From a virus: 42,837 nucleotides of DNA. The notes under the pieces were generated by a model. The model made no database searches and was not told the DNA's origin. It saw only the letters and a program-made list of their open reading frames with translations. Position 1 is the first letter of the stretch; each line of letters opens with the position of its first letter. The stretch is from positions 1-42,837 of the IMG/VR virus record IMGVR_UViG_3300046507_000065; one strand, 5' to 3'. Of the stretch, positions 6,279 to 12,957 are shown in pieces. Both the position numbers and the translations under genes were made by a program.

Positions 6279-6432
6279 CGGCGCTGCCCTCCTTAGGCAC
6301 GAAGCAATCGATGATCTCGTAGTTCCAGAAGTCGTGCCGGATGGCGTAGTCCCACGCCTCCTTGTAGGTGGCGAACGGGCCGGTGAAGTCGAAGCCCGCG
6401 TTGATGCTTCCGGTCATGATGAGGTAGTTCAT
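6271..6432 (-). CDS. Hypothetical early protein (53 aa)
   Basis: This is a 53-residue protein (MNYLIMTGSINAGFDFTGPF at its start) rich in Tyr, Trp and Phe. The ATG at 6432 overlaps the preceding TGA, and the stop lies inside the next gene's ribosome site and start. It shares a small aromatic alpha/beta look with the following two genes (FATYKEAWDYAI here; SEAFTIARAL and SRKAAILTARLL in those), which may be diverged relatives. Confidence 0.6.
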   Translation of the reverse strand: MNYLIMTGSINAGFDFTGPFATYKEAWDYAIRHDFWNYEIIDCFVPKEGSADA

Positions 6433-6626
6433 CAGAGGTTCCCCTCCTTGTACTCGACAATGCCACTGGGTCCGGCGAGAGCCCTTGCGATGGTGAACGC
6501 CTCGGACCTGTCGTAGACGCGGGGCACGTAGATGTACGGAGAGCCGTGGAGATCCTCCCGTAAGATGTGAAGCTCCGCGACGGCCCCGTTCGTGCGGAGG
6601 ACGGTGTAGCGTGGATATTGGCTCAT
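6432..6626 (-). CDS. Hypothetical early protein (64 aa)
   Basis: This is a 64-residue protein with the pattern Y-x-V-LRTNG...YVPRVYDRSEAFTIARALAG followed by a short strand. This is similar in outline to the next gene upstream (KSRKAAILTARLLAGRAGKVEI), suggesting tandem paralogues. The ATG at 6626 overlaps the previous stop. Function unknown. Confidence 0.6.
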   Translation of the reverse strand: MSQYPRYTVLRTNGAVAELHILREDLHGSPYIYVPRVYDRSEAFTIARALAGPSGIVEYKEGNL

Positions 6627-6784
6627 CGGATCTCGACCTTTCCGGCTCGACCGGCCAGAAGGCGTGCGGTCAAGATTGCTGCTTTGCGTGACTTGTGTTC
6701 CCCGATTGGCGTGTGCCAGCCGGGAGCTACGTGGGTGATGGCCCAGCGGCCTGTGGTGGCCTTGGTGACGATGTAGAGGCTCAT
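6623..6784 (-). CDS. Hypothetical early protein (53 aa)
   Basis: This is a 53-residue basic protein, strand-strand-helix-strand in outline (LYIVTKATTGRWAITHVAPG, then a helix, then GKVEIR). It resembles the adjacent 64-aa protein in order and in the ARxLAGxxGxVE ending. ATGA overlaps are present on both sides. Confidence 0.6.
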   Translation of the reverse strand: MSLYIVTKATTGRWAITHVAPGWHTPIGEHKSRKAAILTARLLAGRAGKVEIR

Positions 6785-7011
6785 GGCGACACCGAGCGGG
6801 CATAGGTGCGCAGCGTGGCCATGTAGCCCCGGTAATCGCGGGAGCCACGGGCGTTGCCCAGCCAAGCGACCACGGTGGATGCGCGACCCTGGCCGAGGAA
6901 GCGGCCTCGTGGCCCATCGGGACCAGCGGTCACCCACTGGCCTACCGGGAGAGCGGCGCGGGCCTCGTCGTCGAGCGCCCAGATGTCGAGGGTTGGGGCG
7001 TAGCGGCTCAT
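6781..7011 (-). CDS. Hypothetical early protein (76 aa)
   Basis: This is a 76-residue protein rich in Arg, Gly and Ala (WVTAGPDGPRGRFLGQGRAS), coupled by overlaps to both neighbours. Family not recognised. Confidence 0.6.
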   Translation of the reverse strand: MSRYAPTLDIWALDDEARAALPVGQWVTAGPDGPRGRFLGQGRASTVVAWLGNARGSRDYRGYMATLRTYARSVSP

Positions 7012-7346
7012 AGGTCACGTCCTTTCAGGATGCTGTCTGCCATGGCGCGAGGTTCGGGGAGATCGTCGTAGCTCCCTGTTTCAGGGTCCCATTCGACGCG
7101 GTTGATCAGGGACGGGATGAACTCCCAGTCGTAGGGCGTGACCACGTCCATCTCGTCCAAGGTCATGGTGGCCCAGACCTGACAGGCATAGACGGCCAGC
7201 GTGGCGGCTTCAGTGCGCATGGCACAGGTCCCGTAGTTCCCCCAGGCATCATCAAGCAATGGGAGTGTCACGCGGCGTTCCAGCATGTCCTCCCAGATGG
7301 CGCATGCGGTTTCCATGTGGTCGAGGGTGTAGATTGCGTGGTCCAT
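7008..7346 (-). CDS. Hypothetical early protein (112 aa)
   Basis: This is a 112-residue acidic protein, mainly helical, with several Met, Trp and Cys residues. GGAGG is seven bases before the ATG at 7346. The ATG at 7352 overlaps the previous stop but is only one base from GGAGG, so 7346 is preferred. Family not recognised. Confidence 0.65.
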   Translation of the reverse strand: MDHAIYTLDHMETACAIWEDMLERRVTLPLLDDAWGNYGTCAMRTEAATLAVYACQVWATMTLDEMDVVTPYDWEFIPSLINRVEWDPETGSYDDLPEPRAMADSILKGRDL

Positions 7347-7348
7347 GG

Positions 7349-7555
7349 TCATGCCTCCACCAGCTTGAGGTCGAAGACGTTCGGGAAGTACTCGCCGGTT
7401 CCGTCCTCATCCATGTCCCACTTGACCCAGACGCGGTTCCAGCCCGTGGTAGGCCAGCCGGTGACCGTGGCCACCTCGCCCCTGAATGACGTGACTTTGT
7501 CGCCCACCTTCACATCGGTGTTGTCGGCGGTGCGGATAAGCTTGTAAGCGGTCAT
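7349..7555 (-). CDS. Small beta-barrel early protein (68 aa)
   Basis: This is a 68-residue protein with a KOW/SH3-like pattern: VKVGDKVTSFRGEVATVTGW, then VWVKWDMDEDG and a final VFDLKLVEA strand. Short domains of this kind are common in phages and usually bind nucleic acid or protein. AAAGGAG is eight bases from the ATG, and a class B motif lies just upstream (7581-7590). Confidence 0.7.
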   Translation of the reverse strand: MTAYKLIRTADNTDVKVGDKVTSFRGEVATVTGWPTTGWNRVWVKWDMDEDGTGEYFPNVFDLKLVEA

Positions 7556-7580
7556 GTGTTCGCTCCTTTGTGCGTTAACT

Positions 7581-7590
7581 GCGATAGTGG
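7581..7590 (-). promoter_or_regulatory. Class B promoter-like motif in the early operon
   Basis: The minus strand reads CCACTATCGCAG, sharing the CACTATCGC core but with C for the first TG. It lies 26 bases upstream of the 68-aa gene, in the short space after the gp88-like gene. Confidence 0.4.
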
Positions 7591-7595
7591 TTGGA

Positions 7596-8393
7596 TCAGC
7601 CGACAACGAAGCCGGACTGATCTTTCTTTGCGGGACCCTTGGCGTAGAGGCCGACGATGACGCCTTGCGGGTCGAGCCAGCGCATGTCGTCGCTGTCCCC
7701 GTCGATCACTTCGCGGCTCTTGACCATGGCGAGCGGATCTAGCTCCCACTGGGCATCCGACAGGTTGGCGGCTATGCGGATCTTTTCATCGCGCAGCGCC
7801 TTGGTGCGGTAGACAACGGCGATGTTCGCGCCGGTCTCGTGGGCGGTCTTAAGGATGGCGTCGGCATAGCGCTCGTCGGCACCCGAGTAGCTCAAGACCA
7901 GCCGGTAGTTGGCCGGAAGCTCGCGATAGAGCCTCTTGTAGATCTTGGTGTAATCGTAGAATTGCACGTCCGGGAAAGCGGCAAAGATGGACGTGAAGCG
8001 CTCACCCTTGTGGATGCAGGGATGCGCGGTTTCCCATTGGATGTCGGACGTGCCATTCAGGCGGACGGCGGGCTTTACACCCTTGCGAGCGCAGTGGCGG
8101 ACGAAGGCGGCTATGTCGCGGACCAGTTCGGCCATGAACGCGGCCCGATCTGCCCAGTAGCGCTGGGTTTTGGCGATGCGACCGATCTGGACGGACTTGA
8201 ACATTCCGCCGTTGCCGGACAGGTTAAGGCATCCTTCGACGCAAGCCGCCGTGCTGGCCATGGCGCAGACATTGAAGCCCGACAGTGTGAAGGGCGCGAG
8301 GTACATTATCGCGGTTAGCCACTTGCCCCCCTTGTCGCCCTTGACGGTCTTAGGGTTGATGCCAGCGGCGATAGTCTTGCTCTTGAAGGCCAT
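7596..8393 (-). CDS. gp88-family phage protein
   Basis: This 265-residue protein is the largest early gene. It matches what I know of the 'gene product 88' family of phages: GINPKTVKGDKGGKWLTAIM, a cysteine cluster around residues 43-55 (CAMASTAACVEGCLNLSGNG), then HPCIH and a YDYTKIYKR segment, and an AVVYRTK strand. The Cys pattern suggests a metal or iron-sulphur site, and the fold looks like a TIM-barrel radical-type protein, but no reaction is established that I know of. The ATG at 8393 follows AGGAA. Its own class B motif (8415-8425) precedes it. Confidence 0.8.
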   Translation of the reverse strand: MAFKSKTIAAGINPKTVKGDKGGKWLTAIMYLAPFTLSGFNVCAMASTAACVEGCLNLSGNGGMFKSVQIGRIAKTQRYWADRAAFMAELVRDIAAFVRHCARKGVKPAVRLNGTSDIQWETAHPCIHKGERFTSIFAAFPDVQFYDYTKIYKRLYRELPANYRLVLSYSGADERYADAILKTAHETGANIAVVYRTKALRDEKIRIAANLSDAQWELDPLAMVKSREVIDGDSDDMRWLDPQGVIVGLYAKGPAKKDQSGFVVG

Positions 8394-8414
8394 TGTTGCG
8401 TTCCTGCGGTTGGT

Positions 8415-8425
8415 GCGTTAGTGCA
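8415..8425 (-). promoter_or_regulatory. Class B-like motif before the gp88-like gene
   Basis: The minus strand reads TGCACTAACGC, one base from the TGCACTATCGC consensus, followed by ACC. It lies about 20 bases upstream of the gene start and downstream of the hairpin at 8446-8463. Confidence 0.35.
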
Positions 8426-8445
8426 CGCGGTTGGACATAATAAGA

Positions 8446-8463
8446 CCGTGGTTACGCCCACGG
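8446..8463 (-). terminator. Weak hairpin terminator between early mini-operons
   Basis: The minus strand has CCGTGG-gcgtaa-CCACGG followed by TCTTATTAT. It lies between the 77-aa gene stop and the gp88-like gene. The stem is short and the T-rich tract interrupted, so it may be an attenuator or mRNA-processing hairpin. Confidence 0.3.
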
Positions 8464-8473
8464 CCCGATATGC

Positions 8474-8707
8474 TCACCTAAAGCGTTTGCGGTTATGCCC
8501 CTCAGCGATTGACGCGGCCATTACGCGGCAATATTCGTCCCGGCTTGCGCTGCCTAGGTTTGGCGCTGGAAACGTGGCGCTGTGGATGCATAGATCGTTG
8601 CAACTCACGCTCTCGTAGTAGTGGCCATTCCCCTCGTCCCAAAGGCGAGCGTGGTAGTAGAGACCGTCAAGGCGGATCTTATGTTCGGAGACTTGGAAGG
8701 CGCTCAT
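8474..8707 (-). CDS. Hypothetical early protein (77 aa)
   Basis: This is a 77-residue protein starting MSAFQVSEHKIRLDGLYYHA, with alternating strands, then RDEYCRVMAASIAEGHNRKR helix. AAGGGG precedes the ATG. It may bind nucleic acid through the basic C-terminus. Family unknown. Confidence 0.6.
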   Translation of the reverse strand: MSAFQVSEHKIRLDGLYYHARLWDEGNGHYYESVSCNDLCIHSATFPAPNLGSASRDEYCRVMAASIAEGHNRKRFR

Positions 8708-8778
8708 GCGCGGTTCCCCTTATGGTTTGCGTTGGTGACAATGATTGCTGCGGCGACCGTGACGATTGCGGTTATCAT
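8704..8778 (-). CDS. Possible micro-membrane peptide (24 aa)
   Basis: This is a 24-residue peptide (MITAIVTVAAAIIVTNANHK at its start) with one hydrophobic helix. The ATG at 8778 overlaps the previous TGA, and its stop overlaps the next ATG. The neat coupling on both sides supports it. The ribosome site is poor. Confidence 0.4.
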   Translation of the reverse strand: MITAIVTVAAAIIVTNANHKGNRA

Positions 8779-9014
8779 GGAAGCTTCGCCTGTCCATCGA
8801 AGCATGCGGCAGCGCCTAGGTAGTCGCGGCGTTGCTGATACGTGTAGCCGTCGCGCTTGTTCATCGACACGGCGGATACCATGCGGCGGATGATAGGCGC
8901 GGTAGCCCTAGTGCAGAAACTCCCGTCTACGCGGCACCATCCCTTGCCGTGGTTCACGGCCTTGCCTTCGCCTCTTGCTTCGAGTTGCATGGCGCGAGTG
9001 ATTTTGTTGCTCAT
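8775..9014 (-). CDS. Hypothetical early protein (79 aa)
   Basis: This is a 79-residue basic protein with Cys-containing strands (GKGWCRVDGSFCTRA) and a helical C-terminus. The ATG at 9014 overlaps the previous TGA. The longer upstream frame lies over the first early gene and is rejected. Family unknown. Confidence 0.6.
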   Translation of the reverse strand: MSNKITRAMQLEARGEGKAVNHGKGWCRVDGSFCTRATAPIIRRMVSAVSMNKRDGYTYQQRRDYLGAAACFDGQAKLP

Positions 9015-9214
9015 GCCGCCAACTCCGAGATGAGGTAATCGTTGACCGTGGCCGTGATTTCCGCCTCCCAATGCTTGCGGGCCATTTCGATGGTAAAGGC
9101 ATCCGCGCCTGTGGCTATGCAAGCGGCCATCATGTGCTTGTCTAGGTAGCGTACCAGCTTGACCGCGTTCTTGAATGTGGGCTGGTCTTCGTAGGCGTCG
9201 ATTAGCTTGCGCAT
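9011..9214 (-). CDS. First early protein (67 aa)
   Basis: This is a 67-residue helical protein (MRKLIDAYEDQPTFKNAVKL at its start), first in the early operon after the long non-coding block. GGGAG lies about nine bases upstream of the ATG. In T7 this position is taken by anti-host-defence or host-takeover proteins (genes 0.3 to 0.7), but there is no resemblance to them. Function unknown. Confidence 0.6.
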   Translation of the reverse strand: MRKLIDAYEDQPTFKNAVKLVRYLDKHMMAACIATGADAFTIEMARKHWEAEITATVNDYLISELAA

Positions 9215-9635
9215 TTTGCGTTGCTCCCGGTTAGAATTAGTTGCATCCTAGTCGCCTATTGCGCGGCTTAGATGTAACCAATTCGCACGGTTGCCCTTGC
9301 TTCTATGGTGAAGGGCACCCTCAATACCAATGCTTGATAGGGTCGGTTATGAGACCGTTTAGGCGTCTATCGTCGCCTACTAGCTCTTGTCCCGGTATCC
9401 ACCGTGGCCATCTTTGGCTAGCTACGCGTTTTGTTCGTGGGGTGGCGTCTAACCCCTATTCATTGCCATTCGCGGCTATCAAAAAACCGAGTGAGCATTT
9501 TATCCAGTTGCCCGCTCCTTTGCGTTGTGGCCCGTAGGCCGCTCCGCGTCTTGTTGTGCTTGCCGTTTCACCCCCTTCCGTGTCCCGCCCCGTTGGGCAG
9601 TTCGTTTCTGTGATTTGAGTTATCGGGCAATCGCT

Positions 9636-9646
9636 GCGATAGTGCA
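9636..9646 (-). promoter_or_regulatory. Class B promoter-like motif at the head of the early region
   Basis: The minus strand reads AATAATGCTTGCACTATCGC. The AATA five bases before TGCACTA mirrors the class A layout. It is placed like T7 phi-OL, left of the early genes. A weak host-type reading is also possible: TTGCAC, 17 bases, GATAAC. Confidence 0.45.
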
Positions 9647-9873
9647 AGCATTATTTTCGATCTAAGGCCAACAATCGTGTAAACCCTTGATTTCGTTCAT
9701 GTCTTTTTGCATCGGAAAAACCACAGATACCCGCTTTGCCGCGCCTTCCTCGCATGTGCACGCGTGATGTGCGGGCAATTCCCCTCGTTTCGGAGCGCTG
9801 CGGAGCGCCTTTGCGCCGGTCGGGCAATCGCCGGACAGGCCGGACCCGCGTACCTGGCAAACGCTAGTATGCT

Positions 9874-9972
9874 AATGATCACCTAGGTTGACCATGAGTG
9901 CACCAATGATCAGTAAGGCATATCATTAGGGCAGCAATGATTAGCATGCCAATGATCACCTAGGCTGACCAT
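9874..9972. repeat. 22-bp direct repeat with AATGAT(C/T) array
   Basis: A 22-bp unit beginning AATGATCACCTAGG occurs at 9874-9895 and 9951-9972 with one mismatch, 77 bases apart. Between them are further AATGATC (9905) and AATGATT (9936) units and an ATGCTAAT/ATTAGCAT inverted pair (9869-9876 and 9940-9947). Confidence 0.8.
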
Positions 9973-10025
9973 AAGCCGGACAGACCATATGCCCGCTAAT
10001 CGTAAGGGAAGCTTAGCAGCCTCTC

Positions 10026-10114
10026 GCGCACGTCACGCATGCGCAGCGCACGTCACACGCACGTAGGCCCGAGTGCACCCGAGTGCACCCACGTATGCCC
10101 GAGTGCACCCACGT
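10026..10114. repeat. GC-rich GAGTGCACCC / GCGCACGTCAC repeat array
   Basis: CCCGAGTGCACCC occurs at 10068-10080, 10078-10090 and 10098-10110. GCGCACGTCAC occurs at 10026-10036 and 10046-10056. ACGT recurs at 10030, 10050, 10061, 10091 and 10111, close to multiples of ten bases. Confidence 0.75.
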
Positions 10115-10407
10115 CACGCGTACGCACACATCGATCGCGAGGCATGCGAGTGCGAGCATTTGCCCGATGTGCCCGCATTTGCCCGTCAAACCTAGGCAAA
10201 CGAGCGCCGATCAGATGTACCATCTTGTGAAGGCCCTTGTAATCATTGGGTTTTCCGCCGTCTGCGACGATCTATGCGACGATCTGCCTCGCGTAATGCG
10301 CGGGTGACGCGTGCCTGGGCGCGAGCGGGGGTGCACGGGGGGGCGGTCTGTGGTCTACCCTTCTTCATGCCACCCAAAAAGTTTGCGGTAAAAACATAGC
10401 CGCCTCC

Positions 10408-10465
10408 CCTCAGAGCCACTGAGGTTGACCCTGGTCGTGTCCAGTGGGCTTCAGTGGCTCTGAGG
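10408..10465. repeat. 15-bp perfect inverted repeat (large hairpin)
   Basis: CCTCAGAGCCACTGA (10408-10422) is the exact inverse of 10451-10465. Inner bases can extend the stem (CTGG/CCAG). On the minus strand it is followed at a distance by GTTTTT. It lies downstream of the terminase gene and could be the late terminator or a packaging/processing structure. Confidence 0.85.
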
Positions 10466-10510
10466 TGGTACCTTAGAAGGGGTTCCCTTACGGGTAGTAC
10501 CCCTCACTCG

Positions 10511-10620
10511 GGTAGGACTTGGGTCCACCCATGCCTATCAGGTAGGACTAGGGTCTCCCCTCCATCCCTCTCGGGTAGGACCTAGGTGTGACCTAGGTGT
10601 CTACCTAGGTATACCTAAGT
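10511..10620. repeat. GGTAGGAC direct repeats and phased ACCTAGGT array
   Basis: GGTAGGAC occurs at 10511, 10541 and 10574. ACCTAGGT, itself a palindrome, starts at 10580, 10591 and 10603, with a variant ACCTAAGT at 10613, so spacings are 11, 12 and 10 bases, about one helical turn. T7 carries short repeat arrays beside its terminal repeats; this is a plausible counterpart. Confidence 0.8.
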
Positions 10621-10638
10621 AAGCATAGAGGGACCCTA

Positions 10639-10656
10639 GCTAGTGCAGTACCTATT
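10639..10656 (-). promoter_or_regulatory. Class A phage promoter, after the terminase
   Basis: The minus strand reads AATAGGTACTGCACTAGC, identical to the copies at 32327-32344 and 41425-41442. It is followed by TAGGG. TAGGT and CACTA also occur in the SP6 promoter. Its place downstream of the terminase mirrors T7 phi-OR. The preceding CCCCTAGAGGGG forms a short hairpin. Confidence 0.7.
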
Positions 10657-10687
10657 CCCCTAGAGGGGGACTGGGGTGGCACTGGGG

Positions 10688-12388
10688 TTAGAACCAACGA
10701 GGGGCAGAGCCCCGAGAGCCGTCACCAAAGTCGTCAAGGAACTTGTCTAGCTCCCTCTGGAGGGCATCCTCCTTCAGGTTAGCAGCCGAGGTGGCATCAT
10801 TCCGAGAGAGGAACTCGACCCAGTAGGCGACAGCCCCGGCCAGTGCGTCAACACGGTCGTCCTTGGCCAGAGAGCCCCGCTGAGCGGTTATCCGGGTCAA
10901 CTGGTACATGAGGCGCATATAGGTCTGCTCCTCCTTGCTGTAGCGCTCTGTGGACGTGTAGTCCCATTCGATGACAGCCTCGTCCACGATGAGCCGGTGC
11001 TGGTTCATGATCGGTTCGAGGGTGTCGATGATGCGGACTTCCTTCTGGTTCTTGGCCCACTCGCTGTCCTCGATCTCGACCCTGTAGGAGGTCATGCTCT
11101 CGTTGCGGAGGAGCTGCGCGAACATACCGTCACCGAAGTTGGGCTCAACGATGATCTTGTTGACCTTCTGCTTCTTGGCGCACAGGAGGATCTCCTTGAG
11201 GACGGTGATGTCGTAGCCCTTGTTGCGGGCGACACCCATGCCGGTGAGGAAGAGGTTGCCGTGGAGGTGCTTGACCACTGCCCAGACGGTTTCGTCACCG
11301 CCGCGACCGGACGGGTCAACGAACATGACGGAGCCTTCGTAGGGGAGAGATTCCTTCTCGTACCACATAGGCCGGTGGTAGCGGTCGCCGGGGAGACCCA
11401 CGGCCTGAAGGTGGTCGAGGACCTGTTCCTTACCCGAGGCCCACGAGAGAGCCGTAGGGGCACGGTTGTTGTCCAGAGGCATCACGATCAGGTCAGAGAG
11501 CTTCAAGGGGAACTTGTCGGCGTCCGAGAGGCTCGTATCCAGCATGAACTGCAAAGCGAAGCCAGAGCGCCCGTATGATAGCTCACGTTCGCTTAGGTCG
11601 GTGTCGGTGAAGCGCTGGGGGTCCGTGGTGAAACCAGAGATGTCGATGCCGTCATCGGTGGCCTTGGCGATGGCCATGGAGAACATCGGGGCGAGCTTGC
11701 TGCCGTACTTGGGTAGCTGCTCCTCGCTGGGGTAGCGTGCAGGCCAGATGCGCATGATGTAGCCGCGATCCGGCAGGACGTTGTAGAGCGACTGTTCGGA
11801 CTGGGGTGTGCCTAGGTAGATGATGCGGCCACCTGGCTTCAGGACGGCGTCGAACTCCTTGACCTTCTCACCGAGCAAGTCGCGCTTGATCTGGGTGTCG
11901 GAGTTGGTCGGAACCTCCACGTCGTCCGCGATCAGGATGTCAGCGCGGCTACCAGCGATCTGCGAGTTGATACCTAGGGACTTGACCGAGGGTGCGTGCG
12001 AGGCGACGGCGGGGCCGACGTCGAAGGCGATCTTCGAGGAGCGCTGATCGGGGCCGGGAATGAGGTGGGCGCACATCGGCATCTCAAGGATGATGCGCAT
12101 GGTGAAGGTCGAGAAGTCATCGGCGCGGTTCTTGGAGGCCGAGATGACGAGGATGTTGAGGTTCGGGTTACGGAGCAGTTGCCAGACCACGAAGGCCGAG
12201 GTGATCCACGATTTGCCAACTCCGCGGAATGCCTCGATCACCGAGCGGCGCGGGCCGTTTTGCAGGAAGTCTGCGATGTCGTACTGAACCGGGGTCGGCA
12301 GCTTTCCGTCGAGGAACTGCTTCCACACGAGGAACAGGAAGTTCTTGAAATTAGAGAGGACTGGGTCGGTAGTCTGTGGTTTGGCCAC
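10688..12388 (-). CDS. terL: Terminase large subunit (T7 gp19-like)
   Basis: This is a 566-residue packaging motor; T7 gp19 has 586. The ATPase domain holds Walker A AFRGVGKS (about 53-60) and Walker B ILIADD followed by VE (151-158). The C-terminal RNase-H-like nuclease starts near VMFVDPSGRGGDETVW. The subunit pumps DNA into the prohead and cuts concatemers. I chose the GTG at 12388 because AGGA precedes it at six bases and the sequence then matches the family; the open frame runs further upstream to 12481 without support. About 120 bases separate it from the small subunit. The gene is the last of the late transcript. Confidence 0.93.
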   Translation of the reverse strand: MAKPQTTDPVLSNFKNFLFLVWKQFLDGKLPTPVQYDIADFLQNGPRRSVIEAFRGVGKSWITSAFVVWQLLRNPNLNILVISASKNRADDFSTFTMRIILEMPMCAHLIPGPDQRSSKIAFDVGPAVASHAPSVKSLGINSQIAGSRADILIADDVEVPTNSDTQIKRDLLGEKVKEFDAVLKPGGRIIYLGTPQSEQSLYNVLPDRGYIMRIWPARYPSEEQLPKYGSKLAPMFSMAIAKATDDGIDISGFTTDPQRFTDTDLSERELSYGRSGFALQFMLDTSLSDADKFPLKLSDLIVMPLDNNRAPTALSWASGKEQVLDHLQAVGLPGDRYHRPMWYEKESLPYEGSVMFVDPSGRGGDETVWAVVKHLHGNLFLTGMGVARNKGYDITVLKEILLCAKKQKVNKIIVEPNFGDGMFAQLLRNESMTSYRVEIEDSEWAKNQKEVRIIDTLEPIMNQHRLIVDEAVIEWDYTSTERYSKEEQTYMRLMYQLTRITAQRGSLAKDDRVDALAGAVAYWVEFLSRNDATSAANLKEDALQRELDKFLDDFGDGSRGSAPRWF

Positions 12389-12509
12389 GAATTTTCCTGA
12401 TAGTGGATGGATCGGGCCACAGGGGCGCTCAAGGACGAGCTTCAGCGACCTAGGATGACCCAAGGGTCCAGAAGTTACCAAAGCTCGTCAGTGAGGCTGT
12501 GTGTGGCGT

Positions 12510-12779
12510 TTAGTTGAGGGTGGGCTCTTCCGCATACTCTTCCCCGCTAAAGGGGAGCATGTCGGCAAGGGTGTTCACCTTCTCGCTGGTGTTCGGGGCG
12601 ATGGTCGTGCCGGTGTCCTTGAGGAACTGCCGGATGACGTTGAAGGTCGCCGCGTCGGGGGTTACCTGTTGGATCTCGCCCTCTTTATCGACAATGGTCT
12701 TGCCCTGCTTGAGGAGCTTGGCCAGTTCGTCTGCGAAGTTGTCGAAGAGGGAGGCGAGCGCCTTACCGTCTGTCTTCAT
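12510..12779 (-). CDS. terS: Terminase small subunit (T7 gp18-like)
   Basis: This is an 89-residue protein, the same length as T7 gp18, helical and acidic, with FNVIRQFLKDTGTTIAP, a pattern common to podophage small terminases. It recognises phage DNA and recruits the large subunit. The ATG at 12779 overlaps the end of the holin gene. Assignment rests on position, length and this segment. Confidence 0.8.
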   Translation of the reverse strand: MKTDGKALASLFDNFADELAKLLKQGKTIVDKEGEIQQVTPDAATFNVIRQFLKDTGTTIAPNTSEKVNTLADMLPFSGEEYAEEPTLN

Positions 12780-12957
12780 TGCGCTTCTTTATCCAGTCTA
12801 CGGTCTTGGACACGATCTGGACGGTGAGCCAGATAGCGCCGAGGATTGGGGTGATCGTCGCGGCCACTTGTGACACCTGAGTTAAACTCGGGAGCCAGAA
12901 TGGGGTCATTACTGCGGTTGTCGCTACGACGGTGGTGTTATGTTCCATGGCGGTCAT
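12763..12957 (-). CDS. Holin, T7 gp17.5-like
   Basis: This is a 64-residue membrane protein. One hydrophobic helix (about 33-52, ITPILGAIWLTVQIVSK) is followed by a basic tail VDWIKKRNEDRR. This matches the layout of T7 gp17.5 (TVVQIGAKVVD...DWKKANKE) in the same genome position, between fibre genes and small terminase. Holins trigger lysis timing by forming membrane lesions. The ATG at 12957 overlaps the preceding TGA; an ATG three codons later is also possible. A second holin candidate exists at 28610-28837. Confidence 0.75.
   Translation of the reverse strand: MTAMEHNTTVVATTAVMTPFWLPSLTQVSQVAATITPILGAIWLTVQIVSKTVDWIKKRNEDRR

Larger units (their letters stand above)
9215..10687. other. Long non-coding block, probable genome-end and early promoter region
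   Basis: About 1.47 kb without a credible gene lies between the large terminase and the first early gene, the place occupied in T7 by the concatemer junction, terminal repeat and early promoters. It holds a class A and a class B motif, a large hairpin (10408-10465), phased ACCTAGGT repeats, GGTAGGAC repeats, a 22-bp direct repeat and a GC-rich GAGTGCACCC array. The open frames inside it are repeat-driven or lack ribosome sites. I cannot fix the ends of a terminal repeat or a host promoter with confidence. Confidence 0.7.

Noticed and set aside
9456-9647. Minus-strand open frame of 63 codons in the non-coding block
   Set aside because: It would start on the class B motif (TTG) without a ribosome site and has no protein-like pattern.
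10026-10114. Repeats resembling a CRISPR array
   Set aside because: Repeat units are short, overlap or abut, and have irregular spacing without unique spacers of constant length.
10039-10230. Plus-strand open frame of 63 codons rich in Arg, His and Ser
   Set aside because: It is produced by the GC-rich repeats and points against all other genes.
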